Of a stretch of DNA of 50,214 bases, positions 26,299 to 34,465 are shown in pieces; position 1 is the stretch's first letter, and every line of letters starts with the position of its first letter. The stretch comes from Pseudomonas fuscovaginae SE-1. GTDB taxonomy: Bacteria > Pseudomonadota > Gammaproteobacteria > Pseudomonadales > Pseudomonadaceae. The translations under genes and the position numbers were made by a program. Where the stretch lies: NCBI RefSeq assembly GCF_000364705.1, contig NZ_AQOH01000104.1, positions 1 through 50,214 on the forward strand, in the 5' to 3' direction. Under the pieces are notes generated by a model. It ran no database searches and was not told the origin of the DNA. It worked only from the letters and a program-made list of their open reading frames with translations.

Positions 26299-26739
26299 AT
26301 GAACACTCCCGCATCTCTTCGGCAACGTGGCTTCACCCTGATCGAGATCATGGTCGTGGTGGTCATCATCGGCGTGCTGGGCGCGCTGGTGGTGCCGCAG
26401 TTCATGGGCCGCACGGACCAGGCCAAGGTCACCGCGGCGCGCACCGATATCCAGGCCATCGGCACGGCGCTGGAGATGTACCGCCTCGACAACTTCCACT
26501 ACCCCTCGACGCAACAGGGCCTCGAGGCCCTGGTGAACAAGCCGCTGGGCGCACCGGAGGCGAAGAACTGGAACCCCCAGGGCTACCTCAAGCGCCTGCC
26601 GGTCGATCCCTGGGGCACGCCGTACCAGTACCTCAACCCGGGCGCCCGGACCAAGGGCTACGATCTCTACTCCTTCGGTGCCGATGGCATGGCCGGTGGC
26701 GACGAGCTCGCCGCCGACATCGGCAACTGGGACCACTGA
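26299..26739 (+). CDS. gspG: Major pseudopilin GspG
   Basis: GspG is the main subunit of the type II secretion pseudopilus. The 146-residue precursor has the prepilin peptidase site RQRG|FTLIEIMVV with Glu5 of the mature protein, followed by the hydrophobic helix. The globular domain carries the calcium-loop region typical of GspG (DLYSFGADGMAGGDE near the C-terminus) and PVDPWGTPYQY. Processing needs a prepilin peptidase (PilD/XcpA), which is not encoded in this operon. Confidence 0.96.
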   Translation: MNTPASLRQRGFTLIEIMVVVVIIGVLGALVVPQFMGRTDQAKVTAARTDIQAIGTALEMYRLDNFHYPSTQQGLEALVNKPLGAPEAKNWNPQGYLKRLPVDPWGTPYQYLNPGARTKGYDLYSFGADGMAGGDELAADIGNWDH

Positions 26740-26742
26740 CCA

Positions 26743-27213
26743 GTGCCGGCGCGCTCGCGTGGTTTCACCCTGCTGGAATTGCTGGTGGCCATGGTGATCA
26801 TGGGGCTGGTGGCCGGGCTGATCGGTTTCTCGATGAAGCCCAGTCCGCTGCGTCAGGCCCGCCAGGAAGCCGGGGCGCTGTTGCAGTTGCTGCAGCATTT
26901 GCGCGAGCAGGCCGTGCTCGAAGGCCAGGAGTTCGGCTTGCGCATCGATGCCGAGGGTTACCAGGTGGTGCTGTATGAGCGCCCCGAATGGCGTGCTGCC
27001 GGTGCATCCTATCGCTTGCCCGACGGCCTGTACTTTCGCCTGGAGCTCGAAGGCCAGCCGCTGAAGCTGGGCAACCGGCCGAACCAGCCGCAGTTGCTGG
27101 TGCTGAGCAGCGATGAAATGAGCGCCTTCACGCTGCATTACGAAACCGCCCAGCGGCGTTGGCTGAGCGTATCGGGAGACGGCCTTGGCGACCCGGCCAT
27201 CGATGAAAGCTGA
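26743..27213 (+). CDS. gspH: Minor pseudopilin GspH
   Basis: A 156-residue minor pseudopilin with a short leader and cleavage site RSRG|FTLLELLVAMVI. The start is GTG 26743, 3 bases after gspG. The C-terminal part is a beta-rich globular domain (RLPDGLYFRLELEG). It overlaps the preferred gspI start by 11 bases. The assignment rests on the prepilin signature and on its position between gspG and gspI. Confidence 0.9.
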   Translation: MPARSRGFTLLELLVAMVIMGLVAGLIGFSMKPSPLRQARQEAGALLQLLQHLREQAVLEGQEFGLRIDAEGYQVVLYERPEWRAAGASYRLPDGLYFRLELEGQPLKLGNRPNQPQLLVLSSDEMSAFTLHYETAQRRWLSVSGDGLGDPAIDES

Positions 27214-27583
27214 AGGCGGCTTCACCTTGCTGGAGGTCATGGTGGCCCTGGCGGTGTTTGCCGTGCTCGCCGCTGCGGTGCTGTCGGCCAGCGACTACGT
27301 GCTGCGCCAGGGCGGCAGTCTGCAGCAACGGCTGTTCGCGGTCTGGCTGGCGGACAACCAGTTGAGCGAACTGCGCTTGCAAGACGCGCCGGCACCGGGG
27401 CGGCAGCACTTGCTGCGGCGTTTCGACGGACGCGAGTGGCGCCTGGACCAGAATCTGATTCCGGCGTCTGACGGGCGCCTGATGCAGGTCGAACTGGAAG
27501 TTCGTCTCGGCAATGACCCGCAACCGTTGCATCGCCTCACGGGTTGGTTGCCGCTGACCGGGAGCGAACGACGCGATGACTAG
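27203..27583 (+). CDS. gspI: Minor pseudopilin GspI
   Basis: GspI is a tip-complex pseudopilin that nucleates the pseudopilus with GspJ and GspK. ATG 27203 within the end of gspH gives 126 residues with the site KAEGG|FTLLEVMVALAVF. A TTG 18 bases further upstream would lengthen the leader and is less likely. The globular part contains WLADNQLSELRL, characteristic of GspI. It overlaps gspJ by 8 bases. Confidence 0.92.
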   Translation: MKAEGGFTLLEVMVALAVFAVLAAAVLSASDYVLRQGGSLQQRLFAVWLADNQLSELRLQDAPAPGRQHLLRRFDGREWRLDQNLIPASDGRLMQVELEVRLGNDPQPLHRLTGWLPLTGSERRDD

Positions 27584-28121
27584 GCAGAGTGGTTTCACCC
27601 TGCTGGAGCTGGTCATCGCTCTGGCGATTTTCAGCCTGCTGAGCCTGGGCAGTTGGCGGCTCTACGAGGGCCTGTTGCGGGTGCAGGAGCAGGTGTCGGC
27701 CCACGAACAGGCACTGCGCAGCCTGCAACGGGCGCTGAGCGTGCTTGAGCGGGACCTCATGCAACTGGCCGTTTCCACCGAGGCTCCGGCGCTACGCCTG
27801 CGCCAGGGTGAACTGAGTCTGTTGCGCGGCAACTGGCGCAACCCGCTGGACCAGCCGCGCAGCGAGCGCCAGGAAGTCAGCTATCGCCTGGAGGCGCACA
27901 GCCTCTGGCGTCACAGCCGCAGCCCCGGGTTGGCGCCCCCTCTCCAGCAGGTGTTGCTGGGCGATGTGCGCCAATGGCGCTGGCGTTTCCACGACCCCCG
28001 GGTCGGTTGGCGCAGCGACTGGCCGGCTGGCGCCAAGCTGCCGCGGGCGATCGAGGTGACGTTGTCCGCCGGGCGTTTCGACGGGATTCGCCGGGTCATC
28101 CTGCTGCCGGAGGACGCATGA
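27576..28121 (+). CDS. gspJ: Minor pseudopilin GspJ
   Basis: A 181-residue tip pseudopilin with a very short leader, MTRQSG|FTLLELVIALAIF. The globular domain has LSVLERDLMQLA and ends with residues typical of GspJ (LPRAIEVTLSAG). It overlaps gspI and gspK (ATGA). It is expected to form the GspI-J-K tip in the periplasm. Confidence 0.93.
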   Translation: MTRQSGFTLLELVIALAIFSLLSLGSWRLYEGLLRVQEQVSAHEQALRSLQRALSVLERDLMQLAVSTEAPALRLRQGELSLLRGNWRNPLDQPRSERQEVSYRLEAHSLWRHSRSPGLAPPLQQVLLGDVRQWRWRFHDPRVGWRSDWPAGAKLPRAIEVTLSAGRFDGIRRVILLPEDA

Positions 28122-28978
28122 GTCCATGCCAGCAACGGGGTGTGGCGCTTATCACCGTACTGCTGATCATGGCCTTGGCGCTGCTGCTGACCGCCAGCCT
28201 GCTGCGCAGTCACCGGCTGACCTTGCAGGGCGGTGCCCAGCATATCCACCAGGTGCAATTGCGCCAGTGGGCGCTCGCCGCCGAGGGCTGGGCCGTCCAA
28301 CAACTGCCGATCGCCGAGCCGAAGGCGATGCAGAACGTCAACCTGGCCCAGGACTGGGCGCTGCGGCCGCTGGCGTTGACGCTACCGGACGTCGAATTGC
28401 GCCTGGACATCGAGGACCTGGCCGGGCGCTTCAACCTGACCCCGCTGTTCGCCTCCGGCAAGGCCGATGAAATCGTCCAGGCCCGCTGGGCCCGGCTGCT
28501 GGAGCGGCTGGACCTCGCCGCCATCGACCTGGCGCCGCTGCGCGGCACCGAGGTTCGCGACCCGAGCCAATTGCGCCTGCTGCCCGGTGTGGACGGGGCG
28601 AGCCTGCGTCGCCTGGAACCCTGGGTCGTCCTGCTACCGGGCGATGCCGGGCTGAACGTCAACACCACCAGCGCGCTGCTGCTGTCGACCCTGGAAGGCA
28701 TGAGTGACAGCGATGCGCAAAGCCTGATCGAGCGGCGCCCCGCCGAAGGTTATCCGGATGCCGGCAGCTTTGCCCTGGTCTCCGGCCTCCGGGGCCGTGG
28801 CATTTCCGCCCATGGCCTGGGCGTGAGCAGCCGCTGGTTTCGCGTCAGCATCGAAGTCGCGGCCGGTCGCAGCCGGTTGCGGCTGGTCAGCGACCTGGAA
28901 ATCGATCCGAAAACCCTGCGGCCGCGTGTTGTGCAACGCCGCTTCCTGGCTCCGACCCAAGGCGAATCGTCCTCATGA
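28118..28978 (+). CDS. gspK: Minor pseudopilin GspK
   Basis: GspK is the large pseudopilin that caps the tip. ATG 28118 (overlapping gspJ) gives 286 residues. The leader QQRG|VALITVLLIMALA lacks Glu at mature position 5, as is normal for GspK. The alpha-helical insertion domain follows (DIEDLAGRFNLTPLF, LRLLPGVDGASL, LNVNTTSALLLSTL). It overlaps gspL by 4 bases. Confidence 0.94.
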   Translation: MSPCQQRGVALITVLLIMALALLLTASLLRSHRLTLQGGAQHIHQVQLRQWALAAEGWAVQQLPIAEPKAMQNVNLAQDWALRPLALTLPDVELRLDIEDLAGRFNLTPLFASGKADEIVQARWARLLERLDLAAIDLAPLRGTEVRDPSQLRLLPGVDGASLRRLEPWVVLLPGDAGLNVNTTSALLLSTLEGMSDSDAQSLIERRPAEGYPDAGSFALVSGLRGRGISAHGLGVSSRWFRVSIEVAAGRSRLRLVSDLEIDPKTLRPRVVQRRFLAPTQGESSS

Positions 28979-30072
28979 TCCCGTGGCTTTACCTTTACCC
29001 GGCAGGGCTCGATGCGCCCGATGAACAGTGGCCGGTCGCCTGCTGGCAAGTCCCTGACGAAGGGCGCGACATGACCTTGGCCGAGGCCGCCGAGAGGCTG
29101 GCGGGCAAGCCCGTGCGGGTGGTGCTGCCGATTGAAGCCTGCGGCTGGCTGCGCAGCGAACCGTGGCCGGGCCGCCGTCGACCCACGGCCCTGGCGCTGG
29201 CCTATGCGCTCGAAGAGCAATTGACCGATGATCCGGACAGCCTGCACCTGGCGTCGGGCAATCCCGATCCGGCCCGCCGCTATCCGCTGCTGGTGGTCGA
29301 CAAGGCGCGCTTTGGCCGTATCGTCGAGCTGCTGCGGCAGGTGGGTTTGCAATTGGCGAGTGTGCGGGTCGATGCCGATCTGTTGCCCGCTGACCAGGCC
29401 TACTGCGTCTGGTGGGGTGGCCGCTGGCTGCTGGGTGGTGCTCTTGAGGCGCGCCTGGCGTTGCCCGGGTCGGCGCTGCCGGGGCTGGCTGCGCGATTGC
29501 CGGCCGAACTCGTTCGGCTGGATTGCGCGCACTCGGCGCAAGTCTCGGCACTCTTGAACTCTGGGCTGGGGACGGAGTTGCTCCAGGGACCGTTTCGGCC
29601 GACGAGCGCACGTCAGCCTTGGCGACCGCTGCTGGCGTTTGCGCTGGTGCTGTTCGTCCTGTCCTGGGGTTTTACCCAGGCACGCAGCCATTATCTGGAA
29701 GCCCAGGCCGGACGGCTCCACGAACGGAGTATCCAGCACTTCCAGGCGCTTTACCCGGAGCAGACGCGGGTGATCGACCTGGCTGCCCAGCTCCGGGCGC
29801 TGGGCGCTGCCCAGACACAGCAGCCCCGGCGGATGGTCCGGCTGGTGCAACTGGTCGAGCAGGTGATCGGTGGCAGCGGCGTCGAGGTTCAGCGGATCGA
29901 ATATCGGGCTGGCGCGGGCTGGACACTGGCGCTGACCGCCCGTGATTTTGCCGAGCTGGAGCGCTTGCGCGAGCGTGGGCAGCAGCACCGCTTGCCGATC
30001 CGGCTCGGCACGGCGAACAAGGAGGGCAGTCGCGTACGTGCCCTGCTGACCCTGGAGGAACAGAACGGATGA
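28975..30072 (+). CDS. gspL: Type II secretion inner-membrane protein GspL
   Basis: GspL anchors the GspE ATPase to the membrane. The 365-residue protein has a cytoplasmic actin-like domain (about 1-215), one membrane helix (about 223-241) and a periplasmic ferredoxin-like domain. The start ATG overlaps gspK (ATGA) and the stop overlaps gspM (ATGA). The sequence is divergent, but position and topology support the call. The periplasmic half shows a coiled coil (EAQAGRLHERSIQHFQALY). Confidence 0.9.
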   Translation: MIPWLYLYPAGLDAPDEQWPVACWQVPDEGRDMTLAEAAERLAGKPVRVVLPIEACGWLRSEPWPGRRRPTALALAYALEEQLTDDPDSLHLASGNPDPARRYPLLVVDKARFGRIVELLRQVGLQLASVRVDADLLPADQAYCVWWGGRWLLGGALEARLALPGSALPGLAARLPAELVRLDCAHSAQVSALLNSGLGTELLQGPFRPTSARQPWRPLLAFALVLFVLSWGFTQARSHYLEAQAGRLHERSIQHFQALYPEQTRVIDLAAQLRALGAAQTQQPRRMVRLVQLVEQVIGGSGVEVQRIEYRAGAGWTLALTARDFAELERLRERGQQHRLPIRLGTANKEGSRVRALLTLEEQNG

Positions 30073-30533
30073 TCGGACGCCTGCCGATAGTGGTCTTGTT
30101 GATCGAGCGCTGGCAGCGCCTGGCCCGGCGGGAGCGCCAGTGGCTGGCCGGGTTGGCGATCTTCCTGCTGGCGGTGCTGCTGTTCAGCGGCCTCTGGCAA
30201 CCGGCACAGCAGCGCCTGGACAAGGCGCAGCGCCTGTACCAGCAACGCCTGGTGCTGCTGGCCGAGGTACATAAGGCGCGGCCGACGGTTGTCCGGGCGG
30301 ATTCGGCGCAGCCACTGTCGACCCGTCTGGGCGAGACCGCCCGGGCAGCCGGGCTCGAACTGCAGCAACTGGACCAGGACGGCCAGTCGCTGCGCCTGAC
30401 CCTCTCGGGCGACGCCATGGCCCTGCTCGGCTGGCTTGATCGCATCGAGCAGGGCGGGGCGCGGTTGCAGAGCCTGAGCCTGGAGCCGCGTGATGAGCGG
30501 TTGGAGGCTCGGGTGGTGTGGCTGGCGCCCTAG
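30069..30533 (+). CDS. gspM: Type II secretion inner-membrane protein GspM
   Basis: GspM is a small bitopic protein (154 residues) that partners GspL. It has a short cytoplasmic tail, a helix at about 27-44 (LAGLAIFLLAVLLFSGLW), a coiled-coil stretch and a C-terminal ferredoxin-like domain. It is the last gene of the gsp operon; no gspN or prepilin peptidase gene follows. Its stop codon lies one base from the stop of the convergent MFS gene, leaving no room for a dedicated terminator. Confidence 0.9.
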   Translation: MIGRLPIVVLLIERWQRLARRERQWLAGLAIFLLAVLLFSGLWQPAQQRLDKAQRLYQQRLVLLAEVHKARPTVVRADSAQPLSTRLGETARAAGLELQQLDQDGQSLRLTLSGDAMALLGWLDRIEQGGARLQSLSLEPRDERLEARVVWLAP

Positions 30534-30534
30534 T

Positions 30535-31812
30535 TCAGGACGCCTGGTTGCTTGCCAGCACCGGCAATCGCGCCAGTTTCAACGCCACCAGCAAGGCCAC
30601 CAGCAGCAGGCTGCCAATGAACAGGCCGATACCGTTCCAGGCGCCGTAGTGCCAGGCCACGCCGCCCAGGGTCCCGGCGACGCTGGAGCCGGCGTAGTAG
30701 CAGAACAGGTACAGCGACGAGGCCTGCCCCTTGGCTTTCTGGGCGCGGCGGCCGATCCAGCTGCTGGCGACCGAGTGCGCGCCGAAGAAACCGAAGGTGA
30801 ACAGCAGCACCCCGCCGATCACCACCGGCAGCGGCGTGGCCAGCGTCAGGGCGATGCCCAGCAGCATGGTCAGGATCATCGACCACAGCACCTTGCGCCG
30901 GCCCAGCTTGTCGGCCAGGGCGCCGATCTGCGCCGAGCTGTAGATGCCCGACAGGTAGACGATCGACAGCAGGCCGACGAACGCCTGGCTCAAGCTGTAG
31001 GGTTCGGCCAGCAGGCGATAGCCGATGTAGTTGAACAGCGTCACGAAGGCGCCCATCAGCAGGAACGCTTCGAGGAACAGCCAGGGCAGGCCGGCGTCAC
31101 GAAAGTGGAGGGTGAAGCCGTTGAGCAGGTTATGGGTGTTGAGCCGGCTCGGGCGGAAGTTGCGTGATTCCGGCAGGATCTTCCAGAACACCGTCGCGGC
31201 GATCAGCGCCAGGCCGCCGATCACCAGCAGCGCGGTGTGCCAACTGACGAAGTCGATCAGCACGCCGATGATCAGCCGCCCGCTCATCCCGCCAATGGCG
31301 TTGCCGCCGATGTACAGGCCCATGGCGAAGCCGATGTGTTGGGGATGGATCTCTTCGCTCAGGTAGGTCATGCCGACCGCAGCCAGGCCGCTCAGCGACA
31401 GGCCCACCAGCGCCCGCATGAGCAACACGCCCTGCCAGGTGGGCATGAAGGCACCGAGGATGGTGAACAGTGCGGCGCTGAACAGCGCCACCACCATCAC
31501 TGGCTTGCGTCCGAGGCTGTCGGAAATCGGCCCGGTGATCAGCAGGCCGATCGCCAGCATCGCGGTGGCGACCGACAGGATCAGGCTGCTCTGGGCCGCA
31601 TTGATGCCGTACTCCTTCGACAGCATCGGCATCATCGGCTGTACGCAGTAGAGCAGGGCGAAGGTCGCGAAACCGCCGGAGAACAGCGCCAGCACGGTGC
31701 GCATGAACGCCGGGGTGCCTTTCTCGATGTAGGTGTCGCTGGGGCGGGGGGCGATATCGTCCGAAGCGTTGGGGGAAATTTCGTGGGCGAGGGGAGCGAC
31801 AGCAGTTTTCAC
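30535..31812 (-). CDS. MFS transporter (YnfM-like efflux permease)
   Basis: A 12-helix major facilitator superfamily protein (about 425 residues) of the inner membrane, most like bacterial drug/sugar-efflux DHA1 permeases. It has the first-loop motif GPISDSLGRKPVM between helices 2 and 3 and a related LADKLGRRKVLW in the second half. The start is set at GTG 31812, which has GAGG 6 bases upstream; ATG codons at 31833 and 31857 lack a visible Shine-Dalgarno, and the frame extends to 31932 into lysR. The substrate is unknown. The divergent LysR gene probably regulates it. Confidence 0.85.
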   Translation of the reverse strand: MKTAVAPLAHEISPNASDDIAPRPSDTYIEKGTPAFMRTVLALFSGGFATFALLYCVQPMMPMLSKEYGINAAQSSLILSVATAMLAIGLLITGPISDSLGRKPVMVVALFSAALFTILGAFMPTWQGVLLMRALVGLSLSGLAAVGMTYLSEEIHPQHIGFAMGLYIGGNAIGGMSGRLIIGVLIDFVSWHTALLVIGGLALIAATVFWKILPESRNFRPSRLNTHNLLNGFTLHFRDAGLPWLFLEAFLLMGAFVTLFNYIGYRLLAEPYSLSQAFVGLLSIVYLSGIYSSAQIGALADKLGRRKVLWSMILTMLLGIALTLATPLPVVIGGVLLFTFGFFGAHSVASSWIGRRAQKAKGQASSLYLFCYYAGSSVAGTLGGVAWHYGAWNGIGLFIGSLLLVALLVALKLARLPVLASNQAS

Positions 31813-31930
31813 GGTGGACCTCGGAAGGCGCATTCGGTCAGGCAGTGAAAAAATCATATAGCTGGCTAAATATTCTTTCCAATATATTGTTCGACATGTT
31901 TGATAGGTTTTACGACTCAATGAGGTCTCC
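31813..31930. promoter_or_regulatory. Divergent promoter region of the MFS and lysR genes
   Basis: A 118-bp AT-rich spacer between two divergent genes. It contains the inverted repeat ATATT-N6-AATAT (31870-31885), which fits the dyad form (T-N11-A type) bound by LysR regulators. It is a plausible operator controlling both genes; no ligand can be inferred. Confidence 0.5.
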
Positions 31931-32851
31931 ATGGAATTGCGTCACCTGCGCTACTTCATCGCCGTCGCCGAGGAACTGCATTTCGGCCGTGCCGCAGAGC
32001 TGCTGGGCATCTCCCAGCCACCGCTGAGCCAGCAGATCCAGGCCCTGGAGCAGGAACTGGGGGCGCGGCTGTTCGAGCGAACCAATCGTCGAGTCGAACT
32101 CAGTGAAGCGGGGCGATTGTTCCTCGCAGAGGCCCGGCTGGTGCTGGCCCAGGTCGACAAGGCGGCGGACGTGGCCCGTCGCGCCCAGTTGGGCGAACTG
32201 GGGGAGCTGAAGATCGGCTTCACCTCGTCGGCACCATTCAACTCGACGATCCCCCAGGTGATTTTCTCGTTCCGCCAGTCCTACCCGGCGGTGCACCTGA
32301 ACCTGCAGGAAATGAGCAGCAAGATGGTCGCCGACGCGTTGATGGACGAGTCGATCGAGGTGGGGTTGATGCGCCCGCTGGCGTTGCCCGACGCCCTGCA
32401 TGTTGTCGAGCTGATGCGCGAGCCGCTGGTGGCGGTGCTCAGCGCCGAGCATCCGCTGGCCAGTGGCAGCGAGGCGGGCTTGCATCTGTCCGAACTGGCG
32501 CTGGAGCCTTTCGTGTTCTTTCCACGTAGCTATGGCAGTGGCCTGTATGCGCAACTGGTGACGCTGGCGCGCCAGGCCGGTTTCAGCCCGCACTTCGCCC
32601 AGGAGGCCGGTGAGGCGATGACCATCATCGGATTGGTGGCGGCGGGGCTTGGGGTCTCGGTGCTGCCGGCGTCCTATCAGCGCATCCGCATCGATGGTGT
32701 GGTCTACCGGCCGCTATTGGACCCGGATGCGATCTCGTCGGTGTGGCTGGTTCAGCGCAAGGACCAGAAGTCACCGATGGCCAAGGCGTTTGTCGAGTTG
32801 TTGACGCAGCGGACGATGGGTTTTTCGGAGCATCACACCGGCGCGAAGTAA
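31931..32851 (+). CDS. LysR-family transcriptional regulator
   Basis: A 306-residue LTTR with an N-terminal winged helix-turn-helix (MELRHLRYFIAVAEELHFGRAAELLGISQ is split here as MELRHLRYFIAV and LHFGRAAELLGISQ) and a linker helix. The C-terminal periplasmic-binding-like effector domain spans about 90-295. The HTH and domain layout resemble the BenM/CatR subgroup, but the effector is unknown. It is divergent from the MFS permease, the usual arrangement for an LTTR and its target. Confidence 0.92.
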   Translation: MELRHLRYFIAVAEELHFGRAAELLGISQPPLSQQIQALEQELGARLFERTNRRVELSEAGRLFLAEARLVLAQVDKAADVARRAQLGELGELKIGFTSSAPFNSTIPQVIFSFRQSYPAVHLNLQEMSSKMVADALMDESIEVGLMRPLALPDALHVVELMREPLVAVLSAEHPLASGSEAGLHLSELALEPFVFFPRSYGSGLYAQLVTLARQAGFSPHFAQEAGEAMTIIGLVAAGLGVSVLPASYQRIRIDGVVYRPLLDPDAISSVWLVQRKDQKSPMAKAFVELLTQRTMGFSEHHTGAK

Positions 32852-32857
32852 AACGAC

Positions 32858-33094
32858 CTAGTGTGCCGGTAGATTATTCAACGACTGCTCCAACTCGGCT
32901 TTTGCCATCTCCACCAGATGCATGGTCGAGAACGCCAAGGCGCGCTTGGAGCCGCTGAGACCATCACCGGACTCGTAGGCGGTGGCCGCTGCGCAGGTCA
33001 GCAGATCGGAGATGTGAATCAGGGATTCTTCCAGGTTTCGATGGGCTTTGGTGCTGGGGGCGTGCGCCGGTGGTGCAGGGGTAGTTTTGCTCAT
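32858..33094 (-). CDS. Small DUF3077/DUF6124-like protein
   Basis: A 78-residue protein with no signal peptide and a Pro/Ala-rich start, followed by a helical region (SLIHISDLLTCAAATAYE, GSKRALAFSTMHLVEMAKAE). It resembles the short DUF3077/DUF6124 proteins that are numerous in Pseudomonas; their function is not known to me. ATG 33094 is preferred because AGGAG lies 7 bases upstream; ATG 33100 and the frame to 33133 are alternatives. It converges with lysR, leaving 6 bp between the two stop codons. Confidence 0.75.
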   Translation of the reverse strand: MSKTTPAPPAHAPSTKAHRNLEESLIHISDLLTCAAATAYESGDGLSGSKRALAFSTMHLVEMAKAELEQSLNNLPAH

Positions 33095-33513
33095 GGTCAT
33101 GCTCCTGACGAAAGAGGGAGCTACCAGCATCACTTGCAGATGATGGGTGGCAGCTGTACGCGAGCCTGCAAGACCGGAACGTCAGGGACACCGGCTGACC
33201 CAAGGGTCACCCGCGCACAGCCACCATAAATCGCAGCCACTGAAAAGTGCCGTGCGGGGTGGGGCGCTTTCACGCCTGATGTTCATCGAGCTTGCAGACT
33301 CGGTCGCTGATTTTGCAGCGACAAATCGCAGGCTAGCGGTGTGATGAACAACCCACAAGGTATTGGGATTTTCTAGGAAATGTCTCGCGAGTGAAAGGGA
33401 AAGGTCTTTCAGCTGACACAAAAGCTCGCGAGTGGGGCGCTGAACTTGTGGCGAGTGGGCTTGTCGGAACGCCGCACCGCCCGCCACAAGGGAGAGTCCG
33501 CATCGCTGGGGGG
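33095..33513. repeat. Noncoding stretch with degenerate REP-like palindrome
   Basis: A 419-bp stretch with no supported gene. At 33446-33489 the arms CTTGTGGC and GCCACAAG flank GTGGGC-type bases. This is a decayed relative of the REP arms at 18-150 and 17390-17546, with the centre altered. It lies about 25 bases past the end of the last gene of the aryl polyene transcript and could serve as its 3' end. CTCGCGAG occurs twice (near 33384 and 33425). Confidence 0.5.
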
Positions 33514-33960
33514 TTACTGCACTTTCGACAGGTCGCCCTTCAGCGCTACGCCGCCGATGAATGCGCCGGCATGGCACTCGTAGGTGGTCGGGCTCTTGGT
33601 TTCGTTACGCTTGTAGTAGCTGACGATGTTGGTCACCGCGTTCGCCCCGGCCTTTTTCGCCGCGTCGTGCAGGGTGATCAGCGCCGATTGCAGGGCCCAG
33701 GCGCAGGCCTCCTCGTCGCTCTTGTTGAAGGCGTTGGTCTTCTTGTTGGTCACCGCGCCAGGGCTGACCACGCTGACCTTGCCCTTGGGCGTGTTGCCCG
33801 CCAGGTAGAACTTGACGCTGCCATCGATCTTGCCGGTGCTGACCGCTTCGGCCACCACCTTGTCGAATGGCAGGTTCAGCGTGGTATCGCGCGCCTGGCT
33901 CAGGCCGGGCAGGCTGCACAGGACCAGGGTGGCAGCGGCGGCCCAGGTTTTCGTTTTCAT
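33514..33960 (-). CDS. Small exported protein (family often labelled excinuclease ATPase subunit)
   Basis: The 148-residue product has a signal peptide ending in SQARD, so it is expected in the periplasm. It has one domain with TNKKTNAFNKSDEEACAWA, then GANAVTNIVSYYKRN and YECHAGAFIGGVAL, including two cysteines. Similar proteins are labelled excinuclease in databases as I recall, but there is no ATPase or DNA-repair motif, so that name should not be trusted. ATG 33960 has AAGGAG 6 bases upstream. It lies 39 bp after the lipoprotein gene and probably ends the aryl polyene transcript. Confidence 0.75.
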   Translation of the reverse strand: MKTKTWAAAATLVLCSLPGLSQARDTTLNLPFDKVVAEAVSTGKIDGSVKFYLAGNTPKGKVSVVSPGAVTNKKTNAFNKSDEEACAWALQSALITLHDAAKKAGANAVTNIVSYYKRNETKSPTTYECHAGAFIGGVALKGDLSKVQ

Positions 33961-33999
33961 GATCAACTCCTTGTTTTTCGATGCACGGAAGAAACGGTG

Positions 34000-34440
34000 T
34001 TACTGGCTGATCGGTTGCGGCTGGTCGACACCGATGGCGCGAGCGGTGCTCTCGGCATCGTGATCGCGCAGCTCACGCAGGATGCCCTTGTCCAGCAGGC
34101 GCACCCAGCGGATGTAGTTCTTGTGGATCTTGCCATCCTTGTAGTCCATGCCGCTGCTGTCGCGGTAGGCGATGTTGTAGCCGCTGGCGCTGTAGTTGAT
34201 GTCGACCTCGACGTGGAATTTCTCACGCACGGTGATCTCGGCCTGGATCTGCGACGGGTTGACCCGCTGCACGCTCCACTTGCGCTTGACCAGGGTGGTG
34301 AGGATCGCCTGCTTCATCTGCTCCTGGCTGGTCTGGATCTCGGGGGTGACGGTGCGCGTCGGGGTGATGATTTTCTTGCTGGTGCAACCGGCGGTCGTCA
34401 ACAGGGCCAGGGCGATCAGTACAACGCGAAACAGGGACAT
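34000..34440 (-). CDS. Putative lipoprotein at the end of the aryl polyene operon
   Basis: A 146-residue protein with a signal peptide and lipobox LTTAGC (Cys19). The mature part is a small alpha/beta domain (QMKQAILTTLVKRKWSVQ, FHVEVDINYSASGYNIAYRDS, NYIRWVRLLDKGILREL) resembling uncharacterised envelope lipoproteins. GGAG lies 7 bases before the ATG. It starts 25 bp after the apeR-like stop on the same strand, so cotranscription with the pigment genes is likely. The function is unknown. Confidence 0.75.
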   Translation of the reverse strand: MSLFRVVLIALALLTTAGCTSKKIITPTRTVTPEIQTSQEQMKQAILTTLVKRKWSVQRVNPSQIQAEITVREKFHVEVDINYSASGYNIAYRDSSGMDYKDGKIHKNYIRWVRLLDKGILRELRDHDAESTARAIGVDQPQPISQ

Positions 34441-34465
34441 TCCATTTCTCCAGTGGGGTAAAAAA

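Noticed and set aside
33446..33489. A possible CRISPR-like or riboswitch structure in the gap before the small exported gene
   Set aside because: There is only one imperfect palindrome related to REP arms, with no regular repeat-spacer pattern or known riboswitch motif.
33514..33960. DNA-repair role suggested by the database label excinuclease
   Set aside because: The protein has a signal peptide, is under 150 residues and lacks any nucleotide-binding motif.
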